Part shown: positions 50,227 through 58,384 of the stretch, piece after piece
Numbering within the stretch: the first letter of the stretch is position 1
Layout: every line of letters starts with the position of its first letter
From: RGEC01 sp964626685
Lineage (GTDB): Bacteria > Bacteroidota > Bacteroidia > NS11-12g > UBA955
Assembly: GCA_964626685.1 (NCBI GenBank)
Contig: CAZVJY010000011.1
Location: 1-58,492 of the forward strand
Direction of reading: 5' to 3'
DNA: 58,492 nt
Notes under the pieces: generated by a model
What the model was told of the DNA's origin: nothing
Databases searched by the model: none
What the model saw: the letters and a program-made list of their open reading frames with translations, nothing else
Translations under genes and position numbers: made by a program

Positions 50227-50713
50227 CTGTTTTAGTTAATAGTCAAGAGTTTTAAGGCGGCTGTCCATGCCTGAATAACGTTAACCGTTTTTTAAGTACA
50301 GTATTTATTCAGTTTTCCCACTGGTTGGTCTTTGTGCCGTGAATAAGTATAGGCCACACCAATTAGACGAGTCGCGATTTTGCGCTTATCCGGTCCCCTC
50401 TCCAGAGGGGATCGTGGGTGGAAGTGATTTGGCATGTTTTATAGTAGCATGCGATGCTACCCGCACCGGTGTTTACTTGCTCAATTTCAGCAGCAGCGCA
50501 TTACCCACTGGTCGGTCTTTATGCATGGCTTGTGGCCTAGCGAGACCGACCAGGCCTAATCATTTAGGTTTTCCACTGTGCAACTCAGCGCAATGTTATG
50601 TTGAGGCCACAGTAGCTTGGCAGCGGCCTTGACCCATTCGACATGCTCAGGGTGACAAGGCCTAAATCCCCGCCACTTTATCGCCCCAAAAACCGTAATT
50701 TTGCGGTGAAATC
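50227..50713. other. Repeat-rich intergenic region before lysS
   Basis: I support no gene in these 487 bases. They contain a CCCCTCT/AGAGGGG hairpin near 50396-50411, two imperfect direct repeats of CCCACTGGTYGGTCTTTRTGC-type sequence (50317-50337 and 50504-50524), a 9-base inverted repeat GGTCGGTCT/AGACCGACC (50510-50518 and 50543-50551), and a CATTCGACATGCTCAGGGTG block near 50636-50655 that resembles a common intergenic repeat. The lysS promoter closes the region. Confidence 0.6.
50696..50703 (+). promoter_or_regulatory. Promoter -7 element of lysS
   Basis: TAATTTTG matches TAnnTTTG and ends ten bases before the lysS ATG. A TTTA at 50677-50680, 15 bases upstream, is a weak -33 candidate. 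The leader would be about five bases. Confidence 0.6.
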
Positions 50714-52237
50714 ATGTTTGATCACGACCTTAACGAACAACAGCTGGTGCGCAGGCAAAAAATGGCACAGCTCCGCGAGCTGGGCATAGACCCTTTTCCG
50801 CCTCAAGCCTTTGAAGTAACCCACTACGCCGCCGATATCAAGGCACAATATCCGGAAAACAACGAAGGCTTTAAACACGTTCGCCTGGCAGGCAGAATGA
50901 TGAGCCAGCGTATCATGGGGAAGGCCGCTTTCGCCAACCTGCAGGACAGTACCGGCCGCATACAGATCTATGTGAACCGCGATGAGATTTGCCCCGGTGA
51001 AGACAAAACCCTGTACAACGAAGTTTTCAAAAAACTCCTGGACATTGGGGATATCGTGGGTGTGGAAGGCCATGTATTTACCACCCAGACGGGTGAAACC
51101 AGCGTACACGTAACTTCCCTGCAACTGCTCTCCAAGTGCCTGAACCCGCTGCCCCTGCCCAAGCAGGATGCGGATGGCAATGTATACGACGCCTTCACCG
51201 ACCCCGAGGCCCGCTACCGCATGCGTTACGTGGATCTGGTTGTAAATCCCGGTGTGAAAGACATTTTCATCAAACGCAGCAAGGTGGTGCAAAGCCTGCG
51301 TGAAACCTTCAACAGCAAGGGGTATCTGGAGGTGGAAACCCCCATTTTACAGCCCATACACGGCGGTGCTGCTGCAAGGCCGTTCGTAACCCACCACAAC
51401 GCACTCGATGTGCAGCTGTACCTGCGCATAGCCAATGAATTGTACCTAAAACGCCTTATCGTAGGTGGCTTTGACGGCGTATACGAATTTGCCAAAAACT
51501 TCCGTAACGAAGGTATCGACCGTACCCACAACCCGGAATTTACCGGCCTGGAAATCTACGTGGCCTACAAGGATTATTTCTGGATGATGGAATTTGTGGA
51601 GGAGATGCTCGAGAAATGCGCCATGGATGTGAATGGCACTACCGAATGTAAGGTTGGGGATAATGATATCAGCTTCAAGGCACCTTTCCGTCGCCTGAGC
51701 ATGTTTGATGCCATCCGCGAATACGGAAAGCTGGATGTGGAAGGCAAAAGCGAAGCGGAACTGCGCGAAATGGCCAAGAAATGCGGTGTGGAAGTTACAC
51801 CCCAGATGGGCAGTGCCAAGCTGATTGATGAGATTTTTGGCGCCACTACTGAAAAACACCTGGTGCAGCCTACCTACATCACGGATTATCCCGTGGAGAT
51901 GAGCCCGCTAACCAAAAAGCACCGCAGCAAACCCGGACTGGTGGAGCGTTTCGAGCTGTATGTGAACGGCAAGGAAATCGCCAACGCCTACACGGAATTA
52001 AACGATCCCATTGACCAGAAAGAGCGCTTTGAAGAACAACTGAAACTGGCCGAGCGCGGCGATGATGAAGCCATGAGCATGGACCTGGACTTTATCCGTT
52101 CACTGGAATATGCTATGCCCCCCACCAGCGGTCTGGGCGTGGGTATAGACCGTTTGACCATGATGCTTACCAACCAGCAGAGCATACAGGAAGTGCTGTT
52201 TTTCCCGCAGATGCGCCCCGAGAAGTTTCAGGATTAA
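50714..52237 (+). CDS. lysS: Lysyl-tRNA synthetase, class II
   Basis: The 507-residue protein has an N-terminal OB-fold anticodon domain (about 55-150; VRLAGRMMSQRIMGKAAFAN in part) and a class II catalytic core. Motif 2 reads FRNEGIDRTHNPEFT (about 261-275) and motif 3 reads GLGVGIDRLTMMLTN (about 474-488). Length is normal. The promoter element ten bases upstream leaves almost no leader. A small gene follows after two bases, which suggests co-transcription. Confidence 0.97.
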   Translation: MFDHDLNEQQLVRRQKMAQLRELGIDPFPPQAFEVTHYAADIKAQYPENNEGFKHVRLAGRMMSQRIMGKAAFANLQDSTGRIQIYVNRDEICPGEDKTLYNEVFKKLLDIGDIVGVEGHVFTTQTGETSVHVTSLQLLSKCLNPLPLPKQDADGNVYDAFTDPEARYRMRYVDLVVNPGVKDIFIKRSKVVQSLRETFNSKGYLEVETPILQPIHGGAAARPFVTHHNALDVQLYLRIANELYLKRLIVGGFDGVYEFAKNFRNEGIDRTHNPEFTGLEIYVAYKDYFWMMEFVEEMLEKCAMDVNGTTECKVGDNDISFKAPFRRLSMFDAIREYGKLDVEGKSEAELREMAKKCGVEVTPQMGSAKLIDEIFGATTEKHLVQPTYITDYPVEMSPLTKKHRSKPGLVERFELYVNGKEIANAYTELNDPIDQKERFEEQLKLAERGDDEAMSMDLDFIRSLEYAMPPTSGLGVGIDRLTMMLTNQQSIQEVLFFPQMRPEKFQD

Positions 52238-52239
52238 CC

Positions 52240-52494
52240 ATGCTTGAAATCCGGGAAGACGAACTGAAAGTGATGAACTGCCTGCTCCATCCCGAGAGCA
52301 TGGAAACGGTGGTGGCAGAAACCAAATTCCATCCCAAGGTAGCCCTGGATATTGTGCGCACGCTGGTGCATTACCGCTACGTGAAAGCGCAGGATGCAAC
52401 AGGGAAATCCCTTACCATGTTTTCACCGGATAAACTGGCCCAAGTAAGATTTGTGCTGACTGCCAAGGGTTTGAAGGAGATAACCCCTTCCTGA
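52240..52494 (+). CDS. Small winged-helix-like protein downstream of lysS
   Basis: This 84-residue protein has a helix-rich start (LEIREDELKVMNCLLHPES), a second helix-turn (VVAETKFHPKVALDIVRTLV) and a short wing (YVKAQDATGKSLTMFSPDK), followed by a helix with VRFVLTAKGLKEI. This order fits a winged-helix fold such as those found in small DNA-binding regulators. The ATG is two bases after lysS. I know no characterised relative. A role tied to lysS expression is possible but not shown. Confidence 0.75.
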   Translation: MLEIREDELKVMNCLLHPESMETVVAETKFHPKVALDIVRTLVHYRYVKAQDATGKSLTMFSPDKLAQVRFVLTAKGLKEITPS

Positions 52495-52531
52495 GCTGTT
52501 TACATGCTCTTGAGCAGCAATAATACCTGCT

Positions 52532-53923
52532 TTACTTAACCGCTTTTCCCCTAAGGGTAGTTGTGCTGGCACTTTCAACCAGAACCTGTACCAAATCGCC
52601 TTTTTGATAGTGTTCTTTTGGGAAAACAGTTACCACGTTCTGGTCGTTTCTGCCCATCCATTCTTCGGTGCTGCGCTTGCTTTCGGCTTCAACCAAAACT
52701 TCCACAACCTTACCAATATATTCCTGGTTTTTGGCTTTCGAAACCTCGTTTTGCAAGGCAATGATTTCCTGCAGTCTTCTGCCTTTCACGTCTTCAGGCA
52801 CATCGTCGGTTAGCTTTTTAGCGGCAGGTGTTCCGGGTCTTTCGCTATACTTGTACATATAGCTGAAATCAAAGCGTGACCACGCCATCAGGCTGAGTGT
52901 ATCTTTATGTTCTTCCTCTGTTTCGGTGCAAAATCCGGCAATGATATCGCAGCTGATACCGCAATCCGGAAGGATGCTGCGAATCATGCGTATTTTATCC
53001 ATGTACCATTCACGGGTGTAGTTGCGGTTCATCACTTCCAGCACGCGTGAGTTGCCGCTTTGGGCAGGTAAATGAATGTAGTTGCACACATTTTTGTATT
53101 TTGCCATGGTCTGCACCACCTTTTCGGTAATATCCCTGGGATGGCTGGTGCTGTAGCGAATGCGCAGTTCGGGTACCGCATGGGCTGTCATTTCCAGCAA
53201 ATCGGCAAAATCCACGGAACCTGCTTTTTCCTCTTCGGTAAGGCTCTTAAACTCCTTTTTAGGTCCACCGCCAAACCACAGGTAGCTGTCCACATTCTGC
53301 CCAAGCAGGGTAATTTCCTTATATCCTGCTGCTGCCAGTTCGCGTGCTTCCCGCAGAATGCTCTCCGGATCCCGGCTGCGTTCGCGGCCGCGGGTGAAGG
53401 GCACTACACAGAAACTGCACATGTTATCGCAGCCGCGCATGATGCTGATAAAGGCTGTAACACCATTGCTGTTTAGCCTTACGGGATTTAAATCGCCATA
53501 GGTCTCTTCGCGGCTCAGCAACACGTTTATGGCCCGCCCGCCTTCATCCACTTCGGCCACCAGTTTGGGTAGCTCTCTGTAGCTATCGGGACCTGCAACC
53601 ACATCCACCAGTTTTTCTTCTTCCAGCAGTTTGTCTTTCAGGCGCTCAGCCATACAGCCCAGCACACCAATAATCAAATCGCGGTTTTGCTTTTTATTGG
53701 ATCGGAGGTGTTTGAGTCGTTCGCGAATGCGCTGTTCCGCGTTGTCGCGGATGGCACAGGTATTCAAAAAAATCACATCGGCCTCAAACTCATCCTGCGT
53801 GGTGGCAAAGCCATGTTCACCCATAATAGAGGCAATGATTTCGCTGTCGCTGAAATTCATGGCGCAGCCATAACTTTCAATGTAAAGTTTTCTTTCGGCG
53901 GTTTGTACGGCAGTTTCGGTCAC
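52532..53923 (-). CDS. miaB: tRNA (N6-dimethylallyl-A37) 2-methylthiotransferase
   Basis: The 463-residue protein has all MiaB domains: the N-terminal UPF0004 domain with Cys20, Cys56 and Cys90 that bind the auxiliary iron-sulfur cluster, the radical SAM domain with Cys165-x3-Cys169-x2-Cys172 (RGCDNMCSFCVVPFTRGRE) and a C-terminal TRAM domain (about 400-460). It adds methylthio to A37 of tRNAs. The start is GTG at 53921-53923; a TAnnTTTG element ends seven bases before it, so the transcript is nearly leaderless. The gene is convergent with lysS and its partner. Confidence 0.96.
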   Translation of the reverse strand: MTETAVQTAERKLYIESYGCAMNFSDSEIIASIMGEHGFATTQDEFEADVIFLNTCAIRDNAEQRIRERLKHLRSNKKQNRDLIIGVLGCMAERLKDKLLEEEKLVDVVAGPDSYRELPKLVAEVDEGGRAINVLLSREETYGDLNPVRLNSNGVTAFISIMRGCDNMCSFCVVPFTRGRERSRDPESILREARELAAAGYKEITLLGQNVDSYLWFGGGPKKEFKSLTEEEKAGSVDFADLLEMTAHAVPELRIRYSTSHPRDITEKVVQTMAKYKNVCNYIHLPAQSGNSRVLEVMNRNYTREWYMDKIRMIRSILPDCGISCDIIAGFCTETEEEHKDTLSLMAWSRFDFSYMYKYSERPGTPAAKKLTDDVPEDVKGRRLQEIIALQNEVSKAKNQEYIGKVVEVLVEAESKRSTEEWMGRNDQNVVTVFPKEHYQKGDLVQVLVESASTTTLRGKAVK

Positions 53924-53930
53924 AGAGCTG

Positions 53931-53938
53931 CAAATTTA
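53931..53938 (-). promoter_or_regulatory. Promoter -7 element of miaB
   Basis: On the minus strand TAAATTTG matches TAnnTTTG and ends seven bases before GTG 53923. The implied leader is zero to four bases. Confidence 0.6.
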
Positions 53939-54009
53939 GTAAATAGATAGGTAGCATGCTTGTATACATATGCCGATATTCCAACGATTTGTCTTAAACT
54001 TGCAGTGCT

Positions 54010-55680
54010 TTGAAAAGAGTATTCTACGGCTTACTTGCTTTTGTTCCTTCTTTGCTGTTGGCACAGGCCAATGACGAAAAAGGGCAGTTCAGCGGAAACC
54101 TGCTGCTGAACTATCAAAAATACCTTCGCGACGATAAAATCGGTGCCAGTACCAAGGTGTACCAGGAAAACAGCTCCAGTGTAGACGCATGGCTGTTTAT
54201 GAATTACCGTATCCGTGGCTATAGCTTTACCATGCGATACGATGCCTTGAACAATTCGCCCTTACTCAACCCCCAGGGTTCACATACCGCACATGGAATC
54301 GGATTCTGGCAGGCATCCAAACAGATTGATAAACTCACCATCACGGCCGGTTCATTCTACGATCAACTGGGTTCCGGTATTTTGTTCCGCGCCTATGAGC
54401 AAAGGCAAATAGGCATTGACTATGCCATACAAGGGGTGAAACTTGAATATGCATTCAATGATAACTGGAAACTGAAAGGGTTTGGCGGAAACCAGAAAGG
54501 CTATCTGGACAATCGCTTCGGATACAGCAAACAGGTTGTGGCAGGAGCCAATCTGGAGGGAAATATCAACCTGGGAAAAGATGGAAAATTGGGAACGTTG
54601 CAAGTGGGTACCAGCGCGCTGAACCGCACCCTTGACAGGGGAACCATGGATGGACTTGTGGCGGAAATTAATACCTATGACATCAGCAGGAGATTCATTC
54701 CCAAATACAATGTGTATGGTTTCAACGGATACTTTACCTACACCCTTGGCAATCTTACCTTGAACGCGGAGTATAACTATAAAACACCCGAAGCCATCCG
54801 GGATTTGGGCAACAAACTTTTTTTGTCTGACGGAAAGGTGCTGTATACTTCGCTTAGCTGGGGCAAAAGTGGCATGAAATGGGGCAAGCACAAAGCCAGT
54901 ATAGGTTTGAATGTTCAGGCCCGCCATGTAGAGAATTTTCCTTTGAGAATTACCCCAAACGAACAGCTGCTGAATGGCATTATTTCTTATTTGCCTTCCA
55001 TGACAAGGCAAAATACCTACAGACTGCTAGCCAGGTACAATGCGCCTGCCCAGGAACTGGGTGAAAACGGTGTTCAGGGCGAACTGGATATCAAACCCCG
55101 CAAAGGCACGCAGATCACGCTTAACGGCAGTTACGTTCAATCCCTGAAAAGCAATGGCAGAAGCAACCGTGAGATTGTTTTGTTCCGCGAATATTACGGA
55201 GAAATAATTCAAACGCTGAACAAGAATACCAAGTTGAAGCTGGGTATGCAAAGCATCCGCTATAACCAGGCCCGGTATGAGCAGGAAACCGGTTATGATG
55301 ATGTATTTACCCTTACCCCCTTCGGTGAATTAACACTCAAACTTCCGAAGCACAGAAGTTTGCGCATAGAGGCCCAGTATCTGCATACCGAAAAAGACCA
55401 GGGTTCTTTTGCCAACCTGGTAGCTGAACTTTATCTCAATCCGATATGGTATGTGGGAGCCGGTAACATGGTTAACATAGATCCGCATCGCTATTCCAAC
55501 ATGGTCATTGCCAACCAGGTGCTGCATTATCCCATGATTTACATGGGTTATACCAAAGGGAATAGCGTGTATACCATTGGGTATCTCAAGCAACAGCAGG
55601 GTGTAAACTGTTCAGGCGGGATATGCCGTCTGGAGCCTGCCTTCAGCGGTGTGCGCTTTACGGTAAGTTCAAACTTTTAA
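54010..55680 (+). CDS. DUF6029 family outer-membrane barrel protein
   Basis: The 556-residue protein has a signal peptide (KRVFYGLLAFVPSLLLAQ) and is otherwise a run of amphipathic strands with aromatic ends, as in outer-membrane barrels. The DUF6029 start QFSGNLLLNYQKYLRDD (about 27-43) and the ASKQIDKLTITAGSFYDQLG segment (about 98-117) fit this Bacteroidota family. The function is unknown. The start is TTG at 54010, needed for a complete signal peptide. A near-consensus TAAACTTG (53995-54002) lies seven bases upstream. The last residue region ends in Phe, typical for barrel proteins. Confidence 0.86.
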   Translation: MKRVFYGLLAFVPSLLLAQANDEKGQFSGNLLLNYQKYLRDDKIGASTKVYQENSSSVDAWLFMNYRIRGYSFTMRYDALNNSPLLNPQGSHTAHGIGFWQASKQIDKLTITAGSFYDQLGSGILFRAYEQRQIGIDYAIQGVKLEYAFNDNWKLKGFGGNQKGYLDNRFGYSKQVVAGANLEGNINLGKDGKLGTLQVGTSALNRTLDRGTMDGLVAEINTYDISRRFIPKYNVYGFNGYFTYTLGNLTLNAEYNYKTPEAIRDLGNKLFLSDGKVLYTSLSWGKSGMKWGKHKASIGLNVQARHVENFPLRITPNEQLLNGIISYLPSMTRQNTYRLLARYNAPAQELGENGVQGELDIKPRKGTQITLNGSYVQSLKSNGRSNREIVLFREYYGEIIQTLNKNTKLKLGMQSIRYNQARYEQETGYDDVFTLTPFGELTLKLPKHRSLRIEAQYLHTEKDQGSFANLVAELYLNPIWYVGAGNMVNIDPHRYSNMVIANQVLHYPMIYMGYTKGNSVYTIGYLKQQQGVNCSGGICRLEPAFSGVRFTVSSNF

Positions 55681-55681
55681 C

Positions 55682-55900
55682 TTAAATATCCCACACGCGG
55701 GTGCGGCCCTCGTGCTGGTAGCGGCGGATGTTGAGCCAGAATGCGGCTATTAGATAAAAAATAACGGGGGAACCCAAGGTCAGGCAAGAGGTATAGATAA
55801 AATACAAGCGGATTCTTCCGGTTGAAATGCCCAGTCTTTCACCCAGGGTTTCACATACCCCGAAAGCACTTTTTTCTATGGCATATTTTATCCAGCTCAT
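55682..55900 (-). CDS. PspC domain protein
   Basis: The 72-residue protein is a single PspC domain: a short amphipathic start (IEKSAFGVCETLGERLGISTG), then a hydrophobic helix (about 32-57; LYFIYTSCLTLGSPVIFYLIAAF) and a basic tail. PspC proteins are inner-membrane parts of envelope-stress responses. A TAnnTTTG element ends only four bases before the ATG, so the transcript is probably leaderless. The gene converges with the DUF6029 gene with one base between. Confidence 0.9.
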   Translation of the reverse strand: MSWIKYAIEKSAFGVCETLGERLGISTGRIRLYFIYTSCLTLGSPVIFYLIAAFWLNIRRYQHEGRTRVWDI

Positions 55901-55904
55901 GTTT

Positions 55905-55912
55905 CAAAAATA
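55905..55912 (-). promoter_or_regulatory. Promoter -7 element of the PspC gene
   Basis: On the minus strand TATTTTTG matches TAnnTTTG. Only four bases separate it from ATG 55900, so transcription should start at or very near the A of the start codon. Confidence 0.6.
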
Positions 55913-55985
55913 CAGCAAATTTTCATATTGCTGAAACCCAAGGAAGTGTTGGATGATTTCCGTCAACCGGCCTTGAGATTCAATC

Positions 55986-57131
55986 TTAAAACCACACGCA
56001 CATGGAAGCACTCACCACATCCAGGTTATCCCGGAAGCCATTGCCAAAGGGATAAATGGATACATTGTCGCTTCCGGTGAAAAAGCGGCGGTATTCCAGC
56101 CTCAGCATGGCGTTATTCTCCATCCTGCGGTTCAGGCAAAATCCATAGCTGCCGGTCCTGTAGCCCTTTTCCGGCTGATACAGCGGTGTTTGAAATATGT
56201 TGCTGCCATCATCAAACCATTCAACACGACCGGAAAGAGATGTATTTGCGGTGAAACTATACTTCAGCTGAACAGTGGCATTCCACCACGTTTTGTAGTG
56301 AAAAGTGCCGTGATCGATTGGCGGCATCAGGCTGTCAAACCGCCGATAGTTGGAGTAGCGCTGACTGCCTGCATACACACATGCAGAAGCATCCCATTTT
56401 TTGCCGAATTTACCGATCCAGTATAAGTCGGTGAAAAAGCGGGTGTCGAATTGCGGCTGCACTTTGCTCTTTTCATTGCCTATGTATGTATTCCAGTTGA
56501 TAATATGGTTTTTGCCCACCTGCCATTCCAGCTGTGTTCCCAGGGCAAGCTGCTCATTGTTGTCCTGTATTTGCTGCCAGCCATTGATGAGATAGGTATA
56601 GAAACGCAGGTTTTTTCGCAATGGTAATCCCAGTTTCATGCCACTGAGGTAATAAGGGGCATTTTCTGCTGATAAAGACCTTGTGTACATCAGCTGGTCT
56701 TTGCTCACGGGGTTTTCGTTGGTATACGGTGATCCCAGAATGCCTGCATCCAGCCACACATTGTACTTTTTTGAAATTCTTACACCCACACTCGCTTCCA
56801 ATAGGTTTTTTAGGGTGCCGGGTTCATTGGCCAGATTGGTGTTCATGTAAGTGCCAAACGCAGGCACCAGCCGCGCCCGTATTCCTGCTGTTTGGTAGCG
56901 GATATCCAGCATGGCAAGGTTTACAGCGAATGTGTTGTTTTGTGCAGATGAAACCATATATGGCAGTGTTTTCGCTGCACCACTGCTGTTGGCATACACA
57001 TCTACAAATCCACCTAGGGTAATTTTACCTAGGTGTTCTCCACCAGAGGTATCCACAAAGCCGGTATTGACCACCTGTGCCTTTAGTGCAAGGCCAAGCA
57101 GGCATGATGCTAATAAAATGGGGTATTTCAT
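55986..57131 (-). CDS. Outer-membrane beta-barrel porin-like protein (bbp2/OmpL-like)
   Basis: The 381-residue protein has a signal peptide (KYPILLASCLLGLALKAQ), then repeated amphipathic strands of a porin-like barrel. An early LGKITLGGFVDVYANSS (about 34-50) and the later RLVPAFGTYMNTNLANEP (about 86-103) fit the bbp2/OmpL-like group common in Bacteroidota. The protein ends in Trp-Phe after a strand, as outer-membrane barrels do. Transport substrate unknown. It starts 12 bases after the 3-hydroxyanthranilate dioxygenase gene in the same direction. Confidence 0.85.
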   Translation of the reverse strand: MKYPILLASCLLGLALKAQVVNTGFVDTSGGEHLGKITLGGFVDVYANSSGAAKTLPYMVSSAQNNTFAVNLAMLDIRYQTAGIRARLVPAFGTYMNTNLANEPGTLKNLLEASVGVRISKKYNVWLDAGILGSPYTNENPVSKDQLMYTRSLSAENAPYYLSGMKLGLPLRKNLRFYTYLINGWQQIQDNNEQLALGTQLEWQVGKNHIINWNTYIGNEKSKVQPQFDTRFFTDLYWIGKFGKKWDASACVYAGSQRYSNYRRFDSLMPPIDHGTFHYKTWWNATVQLKYSFTANTSLSGRVEWFDDGSNIFQTPLYQPEKGYRTGSYGFCLNRRMENNAMLRLEYRRFFTGSDNVSIYPFGNGFRDNLDVVSASMCVWF

Positions 57132-57143
57132 TTCGTGATTATC

Positions 57144-57674
57144 CTACACAAACCGCGGATCCGCTTCCATTACATGACCGCAGGTTTTGCAGGTACGCAA
57201 TTCTTCAGAGCCATAATAATGTTTGAAATGGGGCAGAAAATCGGTTTCTATATTCTGCAGTTCAAAATAGGTTTCGTGCAGCTTGGTGTTGCATTTGTCG
57301 CAAAACCAGAGCAAACCATCTTTATAGCCTTTGTTTTCCCGCACGCGCTCTATCACCAGGCCCACTCCACCGGCCATGCGCCCGGGACTGTGTGGCACTC
57401 CTGCAGGGTGCAGGTACATATCACCGGCTTTCAGTGGCACTTCCACGCATTTACCATCAACCTGAATTTTAATGAGGGCTTCGCCTTCCAGCTGGTAGAA
57501 AAGCTCTTCGGTTTCGTTGTAGTGGTAGTCTTTACGGGCATTCGGACCTCCCACAATCATCACGATGTAGTCGGTGCCTTCGGGGTAGAGGTTTTTGTTG
57601 GCCACCGGGGGTTTCAGCAGGTGCTTGTTTTCCTCAATCCACTGATTCAGGTTAAAAGGCATGCGTATGTTCAT
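57144..57674 (-). CDS. nbaC: 3-hydroxyanthranilate 3,4-dioxygenase
   Basis: This 176-residue cupin opens the ring of 3-hydroxyanthranilate in tryptophan breakdown to quinolinate and NAD. The residue numbers match those known for the bacterial enzyme: Fe ligands His51, Glu57 and His95, substrate-binding Arg47 and Arg99, and a second metal site from Cys125, Cys128, Cys162 and Cys165 (CDKC and CKTC). It is thus likely active as the homodimeric bacterial type. ATG 57674 lies seven bases after a TAnnTTTG element; ATG 57662 is an alternative. Other kynurenine genes are not in the window. Confidence 0.97.
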   Translation of the reverse strand: MNIRMPFNLNQWIEENKHLLKPPVANKNLYPEGTDYIVMIVGGPNARKDYHYNETEELFYQLEGEALIKIQVDGKCVEVPLKAGDMYLHPAGVPHSPGRMAGGVGLVIERVRENKGYKDGLLWFCDKCNTKLHETYFELQNIETDFLPHFKHYYGSEELRTCKTCGHVMEADPRFV

Positions 57675-57681
57675 GGTATCG

Positions 57682-57689
57682 CAAACTTA
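57682..57689 (-). promoter_or_regulatory. Promoter -7 element of the 3-hydroxyanthranilate dioxygenase gene
   Basis: On the minus strand TAAGTTTG matches TAnnTTTG and ends seven bases before ATG 57674. The leader would be only a few bases. Confidence 0.6.
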
Positions 57690-57732
57690 CCCGATTTATT
57701 TGGAAAATTCGGTAATTTTTAGTTTATTAATG

Positions 57733-58380
57733 CTAGTCGGGTTTATATGCCAAAACCACTGCATGTGCCATGGGCTGCATCTTTCCAGCAATCATGCGGT
57801 CCGGCTCTGCTTCCGTTTCCGTGGTGATTTTTACAAAACCGTGTTTATTTAGTAAATTCTCCAGTTCTGTGGTTTCATATAGTTTAAAACCAAAGCGGGT
57901 AAATGGAATGGCCTGCATATAGGTTTTAGGTCGGTAGCCCAGCATCAGGCATCCGCCCGGTTTCAGCACCCGCAGTATTTCGGCGAGTTCACACCCGGGG
58001 TTTTCCCAAAAATAAACCACATTGATGCCAAAACAAACATCGAACATATTGCTATCAAACGGCATTTGGGCTACTTCGCCCAACATAAAATTGGCACCGG
58101 GAATGTATTTGGCGGTAGCCATGTTCACCATCTCTTCCGAGAAATCAATGCCGGTGTAATGCAGCTTTTCATGCTGCTGGTGAAGCATCTCGGGCACCAT
58201 GCCCTCTCCAAAACCCAGCTCCAGCCACTGTTTTTCCTTTGCTACAGAAAGCAGTTTCACAACATGCACATAAAGCGCCCGGTTCAGTTCACGCATGTAG
58301 GCAGCGATGGCTTCTGCGCCCTCTCCATGGGGTTTTCGCAGCTGTGCGGCCTGTTGTTCGGGGGTGAAGGGGCGTAACAT
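57733..58380 (-). CDS. Class I SAM-dependent methyltransferase
   Basis: The 215-residue protein has a Methyltransf_11-like core: the SAM-binding loop WLELGFGEGMVPEML (about 52-66), an acidic strand end YTGIDFSEEMVNMA (about 75-88), and FDVCFGINVVYFWENP with the downstream LRVLKPGGCLMLGYRP segment (about 112-150). The substrate is unknown. The N-terminal 45 residues are helical and could form the substrate lid. The gene begins four bases after hflX and so is probably co-transcribed with it. Confidence 0.9.
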   Translation of the reverse strand: MLRPFTPEQQAAQLRKPHGEGAEAIAAYMRELNRALYVHVVKLLSVAKEKQWLELGFGEGMVPEMLHQQHEKLHYTGIDFSEEMVNMATAKYIPGANFMLGEVAQMPFDSNMFDVCFGINVVYFWENPGCELAEILRVLKPGGCLMLGYRPKTYMQAIPFTRFGFKLYETTELENLLNKHGFVKITTETEAEPDRMIAGKMQPMAHAVVLAYKPD

Positions 58381-58384
58381 ATGG

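Noticed and set aside
50339..50632. A 97-residue open frame before lysS
   Set aside because: It is a GTG-started frame across layered intergenic repeats, including a hairpin and direct repeats, and shows no domain or coding character.
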